From positions 119,047 to 183,046 of the forward strand of contig NZ_MKKY01000070.1 of the NCBI RefSeq assembly GCF_002091955.1: DNA of 64,000 nucleotides, in the 5' to 3' direction. Below the pieces are notes generated by a model, which was not told the DNA's origin, searched no databases, and was given only the letters and a program-made list of their open reading frames with translations. Origin of the DNA: Rhodococcus sp. 1168. GTDB lineage: Bacteria; Actinomycetota; Actinomycetes; Mycobacteriales; Mycobacteriaceae. The first letter of the stretch is position 1; each line of letters starts with the position of its first letter. A program made the translations under genes and the position numbers. Of this stretch, positions 45,744 to 57,267 are shown one piece after another.

Positions 45744-46502
45744 ATGACATCCATCGATATCAACTCAGACCTCGGCGAGAGCTTCGGAACGTGGAAGCTC
45801 GGTAACGACGATGCAATGCTGGCGGTGGTGACCAGCGCCAATATTGCCTGCGGATTCCATGCAGGTGACCCACAGACGATCCTGGCGACCTGCCGAGCCG
45901 CTGCAGGCAAGGCCGTCCGTATCGGTGCTCAGGTCGGCTATCACGACCTCGCCGGTTTCGGGCGACGATTCATCGACATCGAGACTGCTGATCTGACTGC
46001 CGACGTGCTTTACCAGATGGGGGCCCTCGACGGACTCAGTCAGGCAGCCGGTTCGGCCATCGCCTACGTCAAACCGCACGGCGCGCTGTACAACGCCGTC
46101 GTGACGCATCGGGATCAGGCGAAAGCTGTCGTCGACGCCGTCCGAACCTACGATCGGACACTCCCCGTCCTCGGCCTGGCAGGCTCGGTGTTCCTCGAGG
46201 AAGCCGAGGCGGCCGGTTTGCGGACCGTGGCGGAGGCCTTCGCCGACCGTGCTTACACACCCGCGGGTGAGTTGGTGTCCCGACGTGATGCCGGCGCCAT
46301 CCTGTCCGATCCTGTCGTGGTCGCAACGCGCATACTCCAGCTCGTCAGGGAAGGAACGGTCGAGTCGATCGACGGCACCAGCATCGCCGTCTCCGCGGAA
46401 TCGGTGTGTGTGCACGGAGACACTCCAGGCGCGGTCGACATGGCCGTTGCAGTCCGGAAGATACTGTCCGACAACGGTATCGCGATCTCATCCTTTGTCT
46501 GA
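45744..46502 (+). CDS. pxpA: 5-oxoprolinase subunit A
   Basis: LamB/YcsF family protein of 252 residues: IDINSDLGESFGTWKLG, SANIACGFHAGDP, GAQVGYHDLAGFGRR, YVKPHGALYN and CVHGDTPGA. PxpA with PxpB and PxpC opens 5-oxoproline to glutamate with ATP, repairing a metabolic damage product. It is 11 bp after the metal permease and may be in one transcript with it. Confidence 0.94.
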   Translation: MTSIDINSDLGESFGTWKLGNDDAMLAVVTSANIACGFHAGDPQTILATCRAAAGKAVRIGAQVGYHDLAGFGRRFIDIETADLTADVLYQMGALDGLSQAAGSAIAYVKPHGALYNAVVTHRDQAKAVVDAVRTYDRTLPVLGLAGSVFLEEAEAAGLRTVAEAFADRAYTPAGELVSRRDAGAILSDPVVVATRILQLVREGTVESIDGTSIAVSAESVCVHGDTPGAVDMAVAVRKILSDNGIAISSFV

Positions 46503-47104
46503 TGATCGTCCGAGATGCTGGTGAACATGCCGTACTGATCGAGTACGCCGACCTCCGCGAGACGATGACCTTCTTCCGTTCACTGCGCGCGACGGCCCCC
46601 GTCGATGTCGAGGATCTGGTCCCGGCCGCACGGACAATTCTGGTGCGATTCCGGGGTGAGCGAGAACGGATCGTGACATGGATTCGTTCGGTCGAACCAG
46701 TGTCAGAGGACAGTGAAGCGAAGGCCGACGCGGTGACGATTGCGGTCAGCTACGACGGCCCGGATCTCGAAGATGTGGCCAGACACACCGGTCTGTCGAC
46801 GCCGGAAGTCGTGGCAACGCACACTGGTCGGATCTGGACCGTCGCATTCGGTGGGTTCGCACCTGGGTTCGGCTATCTCGTCGGCCCCGACGACCGTCTG
46901 CATGTTCCTCGCCGATCCGAACCTCGCACTTCGGTCCCGGCAGGTTCGGTCGGACTTGCCGGCGAGTTCTCCGGGATCTATCCACGCAGTTCCCCAGGTG
47001 GATGGCAGTTGATCGGGACCACCGATGCAGTCCTGTGGGACGAGGGAGGCTCGCCCCCCGCGCGGCTACAGCCGGGCACTAAGGTCAGGTTCCAGCAGTC
47101 GTGA
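46502..47104 (+). CDS. pxpB: 5-oxoprolinase subunit B
   Basis: KipI-like protein of 200 residues: VSYDGPDLEDVARHTGLS, VAFGGFAPGFGYLVG, PRTSVPAGSVGLAG, YPRSSPGGWQLIGTT. ATG at 46502 shares one base with the pxpA stop (TGATG). It pairs with PxpC to form the kinase part of 5-oxoprolinase. Confidence 0.93.
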   Translation: MIVRDAGEHAVLIEYADLRETMTFFRSLRATAPVDVEDLVPAARTILVRFRGERERIVTWIRSVEPVSEDSEAKADAVTIAVSYDGPDLEDVARHTGLSTPEVVATHTGRIWTVAFGGFAPGFGYLVGPDDRLHVPRRSEPRTSVPAGSVGLAGEFSGIYPRSSPGGWQLIGTTDAVLWDEGGSPPARLQPGTKVRFQQS

Positions 47105-47958
47105 AAGCCGTCGAGATACTGCGTCCCGGACCACTGTTCACCGTGCAGGATCGAGGCCGTCCCGGTCACGCATCCATCGGCGTCGGAAGATCCGGTGCCG
47201 CAGACCTCCGCTCGCACGACGCTGCCAACAGGTTGGTCGGAAACACCGTCGACGCAGCGACACTCGAGGCAACGATGGGTGGCGTACAGGTTCGCATGCA
47301 GGGATCGGTCGTCGCAGCGGTCACCGGCGCTTCGGGCAGTATCACCGTCAATGGCATTGCGGTGGCGATGTACAACACGCTGTACCTGTCCGACGGGGAC
47401 CAATTGTCAGTGGCGACACCAACTTCGGGACTCCGCAGCTATATCGCTGCGCGCGGCGGATTCGATGTCGCCATGGTTCTCGGGAGCAGGTCCACCGACA
47501 CGATGTCGGGGCTGGGTCCGGCCCCACTGACGGAAGGTGACGTCCTCGCGATCGGTGATGCACAGTCGCATTGGCCTGCAACGGAATTGGCGCCGCCCCC
47601 GGACCGAACCGGACACCTGGAAGTGTCGGTGAACCTCGGTCCGCGCCAGGACTGGTTCACCTCCGAGGCACTCCATGTCCTGGCGAGCCAAATATGGACG
47701 GCAACCATTGATTCGAATCGCGTCGGGGTCAAGCTCGACGGTCGTACGCCGCTGGAACGAGCGCGGACCGAGGAGCTACTCAGCGAGGGCATGGTTCCCG
47801 GCGCCCTTCAGGTTCCACCGAACGGCAAGCCCGTCCTCTTCCTCGCCGACCACCCGGTGACGGGCGGGTATCCCGTCATCGCCGTCGTTCGAGATACCGA
47901 TCTGCCATCGATCGGCCAACTGCGGCCCGGGGACTCGATACGGTTCCGAGTGCACTAG
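47101..47958 (+). CDS. pxpC: 5-oxoprolinase subunit C
   Basis: KipA-like biotin-carboxylase-related protein of 285 residues: TVQDRGRPGHASIGVGRSGAAD, YIAARGGFDV, SNRVGVKLDGRTPL and LADHPVTGGYPVIA. GTG at 47101 overlaps the pxpB stop (GTGA). Confidence 0.93.
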   Translation: MKAVEILRPGPLFTVQDRGRPGHASIGVGRSGAADLRSHDAANRLVGNTVDAATLEATMGGVQVRMQGSVVAAVTGASGSITVNGIAVAMYNTLYLSDGDQLSVATPTSGLRSYIAARGGFDVAMVLGSRSTDTMSGLGPAPLTEGDVLAIGDAQSHWPATELAPPPDRTGHLEVSVNLGPRQDWFTSEALHVLASQIWTATIDSNRVGVKLDGRTPLERARTEELLSEGMVPGALQVPPNGKPVLFLADHPVTGGYPVIAVVRDTDLPSIGQLRPGDSIRFRVH

Positions 47959-47978
47959 CCCCCGACTGGCGTCCCGCC

Positions 47979-48956
47979 CTACCGACGACGCTGACGCGCG
48001 ATATCGGCCAACACGACGCCCGCTGCTACCGAAGCGTTCAGCGATTCGACCGGACCTGCCATCGGGATGGACAGAATCGAATCACAGGTTTCGCGAACCA
48101 GACGCGAGAGACCCTTGCCTTCGGATCCGACAACCACAGCCAGTGGCCCGGTGCCGTCGAATTCGTCGAGCGTGGTGTCGCCCTCGGCGTCGAGACCGAT
48201 GATGGTGACACCCTTGGCCTGCCAATCCTTCAACGTCCGGGTCAGGTTGGTGGCGCGGGCAACCTGAAGTCGCGCCGCGGCACCTGCGCTGGTGCGCCAC
48301 GCGACGGCCGAGACGCTGGCGCTACGACGCTGCGGGATGACCACCCCGTGTCCGCCGAACGCCGCCACCGAGCGCACGACAGCGCCGAGGTTACGAGGGT
48401 CGGTGATGTTGTCGAGTGCGACCAGAAGCGCCGGTTCCTGGTGCGAACGAGCGGTGCTGATCAAGTCGTCCGGGTGGGCGTAGCGATACGGCGGAACCTG
48501 CAAGGCGAGACCCTGATGCAGACCGTTCGCGCTCAGCTTGTCGAGATCCGAACGTGGAACCTCGAGAATGGAGATGCCAGCGTCGGCTGCACGCTGGACG
48601 CTCTCCTTGAGCCGCTCGTCACTGTCGGTGCCGACGGCAACCCACAGGGCCGTCGCCGGAACTCCCGCCCGAAGGCACTCCACGACGGGGTTGCGGCCCA
48701 GCACGACCTCGGGGCCGTCGTCGTTCTTCCGAGTCGGGACACGAGTGCTGCGACCACGGCTGTCGCCACGGTTCTGGGCGGACTTCTCCGCCATCTTGGC
48801 GCGACGTGACGCTGGATGCTTGGTGCGCTCCTCAGCGGGCGGAGTGGCGCCGCGGCCTTCGAGACCTCTGCGCCGATTTCCGCCGGAGCCCGCGACCTGC
48901 CCCTTCTTGGTGCCGGTCTTGCGTATCGCGCCGCGCCTACTTGAATTGCCTGCCAT
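47979..48956 (-). CDS. rlmB: 23S rRNA (guanosine-2'-O-)-methyltransferase
   Basis: Protein of 325 residues. A basic, disordered N-terminus (about 80 residues) precedes the SpoU/TrmH domain: [37 protein letters not shown] and [20 protein letters not shown] form the knotted SAM site. RlmB methylates G2251 (E. coli numbering). Same place as Rv3579c after cysS; starts share one base with the cysS stop (TGATG). Confidence 0.93.
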   Translation of the reverse strand: MAGNSSRRGAIRKTGTKKGQVAGSGGNRRRGLEGRGATPPAEERTKHPASRRAKMAEKSAQNRGDSRGRSTRVPTRKNDDGPEVVLGRNPVVECLRAGVPATALWVAVGTDSDERLKESVQRAADAGISILEVPRSDLDKLSANGLHQGLALQVPPYRYAHPDDLISTARSHQEPALLVALDNITDPRNLGAVVRSVAAFGGHGVVIPQRRSASVSAVAWRTSAGAAARLQVARATNLTRTLKDWQAKGVTIIGLDAEGDTTLDEFDGTGPLAVVVGSEGKGLSRLVRETCDSILSIPMAGPVESLNASVAAGVVLADIARQRRR

Positions 48957-50371
48957 CACTGCCCTGCTTCGTCGTTACTGCGTGTTGCCCCGACGGACCA
49001 TTCCGGCCCGTTGGGAGTATCTGTCACGTCTATGCCTGCCTTGGCGAGGCGATCTCGGATCGCGTCCGCGGCGGGCCAGTCCTTGTCCACCTTGGCTTGT
49101 GCTCGACGCTGTAACTCTGCGTCGACCAACACTCCGAGGGCTTCCTCGAGGGCGTCGGTGTCGCCGGAGCCACTTGCCCAGTGCGGATCCAACGGATCCA
49201 CACCCAGAATCGACAGCATCGCACGCACCTGCCCGGCATGCTGGACGGCGGACTCGAGGTCTCCCCCTTCGAGCGCGCTGTTACCTGCCCGCACCGTCGC
49301 GTGTAGTTCGGCGAGCGCCTTGGGAACTCCCAAGTCGTCGTCCAGCGCGGCAGCGAAGCCGTCGGTCCATGTGCCGAGTGGTACGTCTCCCGCTCGCTCG
49401 ACCGTCCGTTTGACGAACCCTTCGATTCCTCGATAGGTCACCGCTGCCGTCCGCAACGCGTGGTCCGAGTATTCGAGCATCGAACGGTAGTGCGCACCAC
49501 CGAGGTAGTAGCGCAACTCCTGCGGTCGCACGTGCTGGAGAACATTGGGGACCGACAGGACGTTGCCGAGCGATTTGGACATCTTCTCGCCGCCCATCGT
49601 GACCCAGCCGTTGTGCAACCAGTATCGGCTGAACCCGTCACCGGCCGCCTGGCTCTGCGCGCGCTCGTTCTCGTGGTGCGGGAACACCAGATCGAGACCA
49701 CCGCAGTGAATATCGAAGTCGGGCCCGAGGTAGGTCTCGGCCATCGCCGAGCACTCGAGATGCCATCCGGGCCGTCCACGACCCCACGGCGTCGGCCACG
49801 ACGGCTCGCCGGGCTTCGCTGCTTTCCACAACGTGAAGTCCCGGAGATCACGCTTCCCCTCGGCCGCGCTTTCGCCCTGATGAACGTCGTCGAGTTTGTG
49901 CCCGGACAGTGCCCCGTAACTCGGGAAGCTCATCACGTCGAAGTACACGTCACCGGCAGAGGCGTACGCGTGCCCGGACTCGATCAATCTGTCGATCAAC
50001 TCCACCATCTGGGTGATGTGTCCGGTTGCTCGCGGCTCGACCGACGGAGGTAGCACCCCGAGCTGGTCGTAGGCCCAGGCGAAAGATCGCTCGAACGTCG
50101 CGGCCCACTCCCACCACGGCCGTCCGGCGTCGCGTGCCTTGTTCAGAATCTTGTCGTCGATGTCGGTGACGTTGCGGACGAAAGCGACGTCGACCTCGTG
50201 GGCGAGGAGCCACCTGCGAAGGACGTCGAATGCGACACCGCTACGAACGTGGCCGATATGAGGCTCACCCTGGACCGTCGCCCCACACAGGTACACCGAC
50301 GCATGGCCAGGGACCAAGGGGGTGAATTCCCGCAAGGCCCTCGTCTCGGTGTCGTAAAGGTGAAGGGTCAC
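48956..50371 (-). CDS. cysS: Cysteinyl-tRNA synthetase
   Basis: Class I synthetase of 471 residues with [13 protein letters not shown] (HIGH site and zinc Cys), [18 protein letters not shown] and KMSKSLGN. Essential charging of tRNA-Cys. Lies between ispF and rlmB as in Mycobacterium. Confidence 0.97.
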   Translation of the reverse strand: MTLHLYDTETRALREFTPLVPGHASVYLCGATVQGEPHIGHVRSGVAFDVLRRWLLAHEVDVAFVRNVTDIDDKILNKARDAGRPWWEWAATFERSFAWAYDQLGVLPPSVEPRATGHITQMVELIDRLIESGHAYASAGDVYFDVMSFPSYGALSGHKLDDVHQGESAAEGKRDLRDFTLWKAAKPGEPSWPTPWGRGRPGWHLECSAMAETYLGPDFDIHCGGLDLVFPHHENERAQSQAAGDGFSRYWLHNGWVTMGGEKMSKSLGNVLSVPNVLQHVRPQELRYYLGGAHYRSMLEYSDHALRTAAVTYRGIEGFVKRTVERAGDVPLGTWTDGFAAALDDDLGVPKALAELHATVRAGNSALEGGDLESAVQHAGQVRAMLSILGVDPLDPHWASGSGDTDALEEALGVLVDAELQRRAQAKVDKDWPAADAIRDRLAKAGIDVTDTPNGPEWSVGATRSNDEAGQ

Positions 50372-50394
50372 GACTCGCCATGCTACCGGGGGTT

Positions 50395-50859
50395 TTACTC
50401 GCTCATGACAAGTGCCGTCGCAACGGCTGCAATTCCTTCGCCACGACCGGTCAATCCCAAACCGTCGGTGGTGGTCGCAGACACCGAGACGGGGGCTCCG
50501 AGAATCGCCGACAACGTCTCCTGGGCCTCCACACGACGCGGCCCGATCTTCGGCCGATTTCCAATGATCTGGACTGCGGCGTTACCGATACCGAAACCGT
50601 GTTCGGAGAGAAGGCGACGTACCTCGGTCAGCATTGCGGCACCGCTGACGCCGTCCCATTCGGGTCGTCCGATCCCGAAAACCGAGCCGAGGTCACCGAG
50701 ACCTGCCGCGGACAGCAGCGCATCGCACAGCGCGTGGGCGGCGACGTCACCGTCCGAGTGGCCTTCGAGGCCGTCACCGTCCTCGAACAGCAGGCCCGCG
50801 AGCCAACACGGCCGCCCGACCTCGATCGGATGCACGTCTGTTCCGATGCCGACTCTCAT
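50395..50859 (-). CDS. ispF: 2-C-methyl-D-erythritol 2,4-cyclodiphosphate synthase
   Basis: Protein of 154 residues: [30 protein letters not shown] with the zinc ligands Asp/His/His, GDLGSVFG, and [17 protein letters not shown]. Fifth step of the MEP isoprenoid pathway. Overlaps ispD by ATGA. Confidence 0.97.
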   Translation of the reverse strand: MRVGIGTDVHPIEVGRPCWLAGLLFEDGDGLEGHSDGDVAAHALCDALLSAAGLGDLGSVFGIGRPEWDGVSGAAMLTEVRRLLSEHGFGIGNAAVQIIGNRPKIGPRRVEAQETLSAILGAPVSVSATTTDGLGLTGRGEGIAAVATALVMSE

Positions 50860-51539
50860 GCAGTCTCCTGTGCGGTGATCGCTTCTGCGAGCAAAAGGTC
50901 GTGTGGAGTCGTAATCTTGAATGCGAGTAATTCACCGGTGATCGTGTGCACCGTCGCACCGAGGCGCTCCACCAGGCCTGCGTCGTCGGTCGCGGAGTCC
51001 GAGGATTCGGCGTAGGCGCGGATCAACAGATCGGCACGAAATCCCTGTGGGGTCTGAATTGCTCGGAGTGAACTCCGGTCAGGGGTCCCGACCACGGCGC
51101 CCAGAAGATCGACCGACTTGACGGTGTCGGTTACCGGAACTGCGGGTACGACGGCACCGCGCCCAGCGCGCACCTCGGCGACCACCCGTGCAACCAGGGC
51201 GGGCGGAGTGAGCGCCCGCGCAGCATCGTGAACCAGCACGATGGCTGCGTCTCCAGCGACCGCGAGACCGCAACGCACCGACTCGGTTCGTTCATGAGCT
51301 CCTTCGACCACCGTGATGGTAGGTCCGAGGAGATCACGCGTGTGCTCGACCAGATCGGCCGGCACAATCACAACAATTCGGTCGACGGCGCCTGACGCTG
51401 TCAGACCGTCGACCGAATGTTGCAGAAGGGTTCTACCCTTCAGAGTTACATATGCCTTCGGCATTCCTTGCTGTAGCCGAAGCCCCTGGCCCGCCGCTGG
51501 TACGAGCGCGACGACCGGGCCAGCATGCACGCTGGTCAC
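50856..51539 (-). CDS. ispD: 2-C-methyl-D-erythritol 4-phosphate cytidylyltransferase
   Basis: Protein of 227 residues: [23 protein letters not shown]-binding loop, [29 protein letters not shown] and [12 protein letters not shown]. Third MEP pathway step. It follows carD by 2 bp and precedes ispF, as Rv3582c-Rv3581c. Confidence 0.96.
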   Translation of the reverse strand: MTSVHAGPVVALVPAAGQGLRLQQGMPKAYVTLKGRTLLQHSVDGLTASGAVDRIVVIVPADLVEHTRDLLGPTITVVEGAHERTESVRCGLAVAGDAAIVLVHDAARALTPPALVARVVAEVRAGRGAVVPAVPVTDTVKSVDLLGAVVGTPDRSSLRAIQTPQGFRADLLIRAYAESSDSATDDAGLVERLGATVHTITGELLAFKITTPHDLLLAEAITAQETA

Positions 51540-51541
51540 AC

Positions 51542-52388
<847 letters not shown>

Positions 52389-53048
52389 GTGACTGCGTTC
52401 AACGCTGCGACTACGCACCGAAAGACCCGACTGTGGGCAACCGCTCTCGCGGCAGGCGCAGCACTGACTCTGTCTGCCTGCGGCTCCGGTCAGATTTCTC
52501 AGACCGCCCAGCAGGTTTCCGCTGTGAACGGAAACTTCGCCGATATCGGCGACATCTCACTGCGCAATGTGCATGTGGTCTACCCGCAGAGCGAGGAGTA
52601 CTCGATCGAGCCGGGTGGCAAGGTCGAACTCGGCTTCATCGCCGTCAACAACAGCACCACGACCCCCGATCGCCTCACACGGATCTCCACGACAGCGGCG
52701 TCCTCGGTGACGGTCGGCAAGGAGCCTGGCGGAAGCGAGATTGCACCGTTGACCGCCCTCGGCGCCGGAGCGCCCTCGGGCACCGAGCTCGATGACGAGC
52801 TGATCCCCTTGCAGATGATCGTCGTCGAGCTCAACAGCATCGGTGAGGAAGTTCGCCCAGGCCTCACGGTTCCCGTGACGTTCACGTTCGAGGAAGCCGG
52901 TGACGTCGAGGTTCTGGTCCCCGTCGATGCAGGCCCGGTTCTCCCTCGCGACGTTTCGACGAAGTCGCCCATCGAAGCCGAGGCGCACGGCGCCGAGAAC
53001 AGCGTCGTGGAGACTCAGGTCGAGGAAGGCGCAGACGGCAACAACTGA
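52389..53048 (+). CDS. lpqE: Lipoprotein LpqE
   Basis: Protein of 219 residues starting GTG at 52389. Signal peptide with lipobox LSAC (Cys near residue 30). The mature part is a copper-chaperone-like beta domain: [57 protein letters not shown]. Position between carD and radA matches Rv3584. Anchored outside the membrane; function not established. Confidence 0.9.
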   Translation: MTAFNAATTHRKTRLWATALAAGAALTLSACGSGQISQTAQQVSAVNGNFADIGDISLRNVHVVYPQSEEYSIEPGGKVELGFIAVNNSTTTPDRLTRISTTAASSVTVGKEPGGSEIAPLTALGAGAPSGTELDDELIPLQMIVVELNSIGEEVRPGLTVPVTFTFEEAGDVEVLVPVDAGPVLPRDVSTKSPIEAEAHGAENSVVETQVEEGADGNN

Positions 53049-53083
53049 CGTTCCTGTCGGTACCGTCGTTTAGCGTTCTCCAC

Positions 53084-54493
53084 GTGGCCAAACTGAAGAC
53101 GAACTACCGATGTTCGGCCTGCAGACACATCGTGGCGAAATGGGTAGGCCGATGCCCGGACTGCGGTAGCTGGGGATCGATGGACGAGGTGCCCGTGCTC
53201 ACCCCGGTTGCAAGCAGACCGGGAGCTTCCGGTCTCGGCGTCGGCAACACGCGGTCGGCGACCACCGCCATGATTCCGACGTCACCCGCAACGGCCCTTA
53301 CCCAGGTCAGCAGCAGTACCGCACAGGCGAATTCGACCGGTATCCCGGAGTTCGACCGCGTACTCGGAGGTGGGCTCGTCCCCGGTTCCGTAGTACTGCT
53401 CGCTGGCGAGCCTGGGGTGGGCAAGTCGACGCTGCTGCTCGAGGTGGTGCACCGCTGGGCCCGTACCGGCGAGGACCGGCGTGCGCTCTATGTCACGGGT
53501 GAGGAATCCGCCGGTCAGGTTCGGTTACGGGCAGACCGGACAGGCGCGGTCCACGAACGCGTCTTCCTCGCCGCAGAATCCGATCTCGCGACGGTGTTCG
53601 GCCATGTCGAGCAGGTCGCACCGAGTCTGCTGATCGTCGATTCGGTCCAGACGATGCTTGCCGCGGACGTCGACGGAGTCATCGGCGGTGTCACCCAGGT
53701 CCGCGCGATCACCAGTGCGCTCACGTCGCTGGCGAAGACAACCGGCATCGCGGTCCTACTGATCGGTCACGTCACCAAGGACGGTGCCGTAGCGGGTCCC
53801 CGTTCACTCGAGCACCTGGTCGACGTCGTTCTCCACTTCGAGGGCGACAAGCACTCCACTCTCCGCATGATCCGCGGGGTCAAGAATCGCTTCGGTGCGT
53901 CCGACGAGGTGGGGTGCTTCGAACTGCGGGATACCGGCATCGAGGGCATCACCGATCCGTCGGGCCTGTTCCTGCATCACCGCACCGACGCGGTACCCGG
54001 CACGGCAGTGACGGTCACCATGGACGGTAAGCGTCCACTGCTCGCTGAAGTACAGGCACTCGTCGTCGATACGCACATGCCTTCCCCGCGCCGAGCCGTC
54101 AGCGGTCTCGACCATGCGCGAGTGGCCATGATTCTGGCCGTCCTGGAGCGGCGCTGCGGGGTAAAAGTGGCCCGGAGCGAGGTCTATGCAGCAACGATCG
54201 GCGGAATGCGTACCAGCGAACCTGCTGTGGACCTGGCACTCGCGGTGGCAGTGGCCTCGGCCGTAACGGATCGTCCGATACCCACAGGGGTGGTCATCCT
54301 CGGCGAGGTCGGGTTGGCGGGAGAAGTCCGTCGGGTTTCGGGGCTAGGCCGACGCTTGGCCGAGGCGGCGCGACTCGGATTCACTCACGCCATCACCCCC
54401 GAACACGAAGACACGGTGCCGAAGGGAATCGAAGTACGCACCGTCACCAATCTCGGCGAGGCACTCGATTACGCACATATGCGGGCGGTTTGA
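53084..54493 (+). CDS. radA: DNA repair protein RadA
   Basis: Protein of 469 residues: zinc finger CSAC...CPDC at the N-terminus, Walker [12 protein letters not shown] near residue 107, the RadA KNRFG motif ([13 protein letters not shown]), and a C-terminal Lon-protease-like domain ([22 protein letters not shown]). RadA drives branch migration in recombination. GTG start at 53084. Followed by disA, as Rv3585-Rv3586. Confidence 0.96.
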   Translation: MAKLKTNYRCSACRHIVAKWVGRCPDCGSWGSMDEVPVLTPVASRPGASGLGVGNTRSATTAMIPTSPATALTQVSSSTAQANSTGIPEFDRVLGGGLVPGSVVLLAGEPGVGKSTLLLEVVHRWARTGEDRRALYVTGEESAGQVRLRADRTGAVHERVFLAAESDLATVFGHVEQVAPSLLIVDSVQTMLAADVDGVIGGVTQVRAITSALTSLAKTTGIAVLLIGHVTKDGAVAGPRSLEHLVDVVLHFEGDKHSTLRMIRGVKNRFGASDEVGCFELRDTGIEGITDPSGLFLHHRTDAVPGTAVTVTMDGKRPLLAEVQALVVDTHMPSPRRAVSGLDHARVAMILAVLERRCGVKVARSEVYAATIGGMRTSEPAVDLALAVAVASAVTDRPIPTGVVILGEVGLAGEVRRVSGLGRRLAEAARLGFTHAITPEHEDTVPKGIEVRTVTNLGEALDYAHMRAV

Positions 54494-54605
54494 TCAACTC
54501 CCGTAGCCTCTAGCTGCGAGACTGTGAGACACCACTGTTGTAGAAGTGGTGCCGATGCAGCCGACAAGCCGTTGTGGAAGTAAATGCTGGGACGAGGGGA
54601 CGAAC

Positions 54606-55703
54606 GTGGACGAGAACGCACGCGATGCGAGTGCATCCCCGGCGCTACGTGAAACCATCGCCCGGTTGGCACCGGGCACAGCCCTGCGCGACGGGCTGGA
54701 ACGAATACTTCGAGGTCGTACCGGCGGACTCATTGTCCTCGGCTACGACGACGAAGTCGAGAAGATCTGCGACGGCGGATTCGAACTCGATGTCGAGTTC
54801 GCGCCCACCAGGCTGCGTGAGCTCTCCAAGATGGACGGTGCCGTCGTCCTGTCCACGGACGGCAAACGGATCGTCCGCTCCAACGTCCAGCTTGTGCCGG
54901 ATCACAAGATCCCCACAGTCGAATCGGGAACGCGGCACCGCGCCGCCGAACGTACCGCCATGGAGACCGGATATCCGGTCGTCTCGGTCAGCCAGTCGAT
55001 GAGCATCGTCAGCGTCTACGTGGCCGGTGTTCGACATGTCATCGAAGGCTCGGCAACCATCCTCTCGCGTGCGAATCAGGCAGTAGCCACACTCGAGCGC
55101 TACAAGCAGCGTCTCGACGACAACACCCGTCAGCTCTCGGTCGTGGAAATCGAGGACTTCGTCACGCTGCGTGACGCACTGACGGTCGCTCAGCGTTTGG
55201 AGATGGTTCGCAGGGTCTCGGTCGAAATCGAGCAGAACGTCCTCGAACTCGGCACCGACGGCAGACAGCTGGCGCTGCAGCTCGAGGAACTACTGGGCGA
55301 CAATGACGTCGACCGTCAGCTCGTCGTCCGCGACTACCTTGCCGGTCCGGAACCGTCGACCACGGCAGCCGTGGAGAAAGCCTTGGCTGCTCTCGACAAA
55401 TTGACCGATGTCGATCTACTCGACCTCACGACGCTCGCACGCGCATTCGGCTACCCGGCAACCATCGAAGCACTCGACACCCCGATGAGCCCCCGAGGCT
55501 ACCGCGTCCTCACCCGGGTACCGCGGCTGCAGTTCAGTCAAATTCATCGACTGGTCGTCTCGTTCGGCACGCTGCAGGGGCTTCTTGCAGCAACAGCGGC
55601 GGACCTACAGTCGGTCGACGGCATCGGCGGACTGTGGGCGCGCCATATTCGTGAAGGGCTTTCACGTCTGGCCGAGTCGTCCATCGCGGGCCCGTTCGAC
55701 TGA
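54606..55703 (+). CDS. disA: Diadenylate cyclase DisA
   Basis: Protein of 365 residues from GTG 54606, which has GAGGGG ahead. DAC domain with DGA (MDGAVVLS) and RHR (GTRHRAAER) motifs, helical linker, and a C-terminal HhH DNA-binding domain ([18 protein letters not shown]). It makes c-di-AMP and scans DNA for branched structures; RadA regulates it in other species. The frame is open to 54546, but there is no site for an earlier start. Confidence 0.96.
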   Translation: MDENARDASASPALRETIARLAPGTALRDGLERILRGRTGGLIVLGYDDEVEKICDGGFELDVEFAPTRLRELSKMDGAVVLSTDGKRIVRSNVQLVPDHKIPTVESGTRHRAAERTAMETGYPVVSVSQSMSIVSVYVAGVRHVIEGSATILSRANQAVATLERYKQRLDDNTRQLSVVEIEDFVTLRDALTVAQRLEMVRRVSVEIEQNVLELGTDGRQLALQLEELLGDNDVDRQLVVRDYLAGPEPSTTAAVEKALAALDKLTDVDLLDLTTLARAFGYPATIEALDTPMSPRGYRVLTRVPRLQFSQIHRLVVSFGTLQGLLAATAADLQSVDGIGGLWARHIREGLSRLAESSIAGPFD

Positions 55704-55725
55704 CCGGACCCGCACGCCGGCCGGA

Positions 55726-56478
55726 TCAGGTCATGTTGAACGGCTCGGGCGAGCTACGCAGCTCACCGAGTTGAGCGATCACCTTGTACGAGCCGACGCC
55801 GACAGGGATGCGCTCCTCACCACAGCCGGGAACCGAATTGGTACCGGACCACTTGACCGTGAACCCTGCCTGCTCGCCGGGCTTGAACGTCCGCAGATCG
55901 GATTGCGCGTCGGGGAAGCAATCGGTGTTGGACCAGATCCGCCGATCGTCGAGCGTGAACACGAGCGCCTGCTGCAGACCTGCACCCACGTCGCGCTGGC
56001 ACTCCATGGAGCTGATGTTGGTGATGACGACGGTGAAGCCTGGCTCTTCGCCGACCTTGTACGACGCTTTGTCCGGCGTCGCCTTGATAGCGAGGCTTTG
56101 ATCCGAGCACTGACTGCTCGGGACTGCAGCGGCCCCGGCAGGCTTCGAGGTCGTCGTCGACGCTGCACTGCTCGCCGGCGTGCCCCTTTCGGAACCACCG
56201 GATGCGGAACCACCGGATGCCGAGGCGCCGGATCCAGCACCCGAACCTTCCGAGGAGGCACCAGATTCATTGGCTGCGGCGGAGGCACTCGGCGTCGCGG
56301 CGGGACCCGGAGACGTCACGACACCTGCCGGTTCCGCCTGCGGCGGGTCTTCGTTGCCACCACTGAGCGAGGAGATGAACCACACGATCAAACCGAGCAC
56401 CACAACAGCCGCACCGATGGCGAGTGCGCGACGACGCCAATAGATTTCGGGGGGCAACGGCCCGCTTGGTTCCAACAC
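55726..56478 (-). CDS. Membrane-anchored protein with Ser/Gly-rich linker (Rv3587c-like)
   Basis: Protein of 250 residues. One membrane helix (ALAIGAAVVVLGLIVWFISSL, residues 18-38), a low-complexity Ser/Gly/Ala linker to about residue 115, and a compact extracytoplasmic domain with Cys residues (SQCSDQSLAIKATPDKASYK, SSMECQRDVGAG, NTDCFPD, VPGCGEERI) that may form disulfides. The place next to disA matches Rv3587c. Function unknown, perhaps cell-wall related. Confidence 0.85.
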   Translation of the reverse strand: MLEPSGPLPPEIYWRRRALAIGAAVVVLGLIVWFISSLSGGNEDPPQAEPAGVVTSPGPAATPSASAAANESGASSEGSGAGSGASASGGSASGGSERGTPASSAASTTTSKPAGAAAVPSSQCSDQSLAIKATPDKASYKVGEEPGFTVVITNISSMECQRDVGAGLQQALVFTLDDRRIWSNTDCFPDAQSDLRTFKPGEQAGFTVKWSGTNSVPGCGEERIPVGVGSYKVIAQLGELRSSPEPFNMT

Positions 56479-56575
56479 AGAACAACCGTAGGCGTTACCC
56501 AGCTACGATTCTCTGAAGCGCCTGCGGCGTGTCGCCTTGTAGGTCACCAAGAAACCGTGCGATCGACGAACAAGC

Positions 56576-57208
56576 TCAGGGAAGCTCGCCGATATCACCG
56601 ATTACCCCGCGCAAGCGAGCGTTACCTTCGGACAACTGATAGGTCAGGCCGACGATGGCCACTTCCCCGGCGTCGACTTTCTCCGCGATGATCCGCGACC
56701 GCTGCATCAACAGATTGCCGGTCTCCTCGACGTGGCGTGCCTCGAAATCGTCGACGTTGGAGTAGCCGTCACGGCGAGCGGACAGCACGGACGGGGTGAC
56801 GCGTTCGACGAGGTCACGAATGTAGCCACCGGGGATGTCACCGGAGTCCAACGCGTCGAGAGTCGCTTTGACCGCCCCACACCCATCGTGTCCGAGCACG
56901 ACGATGAGCGGTACATCGAGAATCGCTACGCCGTATTCGATCGAGCCGAGGACGGAAGAATCGATGACGTGGCCTGCGGTTCGGACGACGAACATGTCAC
57001 CGAGGCCCTGGTCGAAAATGATCTCGGCGGCGACGCGGGAGTCCGCGCAGCCGAAGAGCACGGCGCGTGGATGCTGCTCCTGGGTGAGACGTGCACGGTC
57101 CTCGATACCCTGGCTCGGGTGCAGAGACTCGCCCGCGATGAAACGCTGGTTACCCTCTCGAAGTGATTTCCACGCGGTTATCGGATTCGTCGAAGGCATA
57201 GTCGTCAT
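56576..57208 (-). CDS. canB: Beta-class carbonic anhydrase
   Basis: Protein of 210 residues: zinc ligands in CADSRVAAEIIFD (Cys, Asp) and LGHDGCGAVKATLD (His, Cys). It hydrates CO2 to bicarbonate in the cytosol. Same place as Rv3588c. Divergent from mutY; ATG at 57199 is an alternative start. Confidence 0.95.
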   Translation of the reverse strand: MTTMPSTNPITAWKSLREGNQRFIAGESLHPSQGIEDRARLTQEQHPRAVLFGCADSRVAAEIIFDQGLGDMFVVRTAGHVIDSSVLGSIEYGVAILDVPLIVVLGHDGCGAVKATLDALDSGDIPGGYIRDLVERVTPSVLSARRDGYSNVDDFEARHVEETGNLLMQRSRIIAEKVDAGEVAIVGLTYQLSEGNARLRGVIGDIGELP

Positions 57209-57267
57209 TGTGCACCGATCCGGCTGTTACCGGCGAGTCGGATACCGAACAACTCGAGGAGATATGC

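Noticed and set aside
54494..54605. A c-di-AMP riboswitch ahead of disA
   Set aside because: The gap is only 112 bases and shows no conserved ydaO-type elements.
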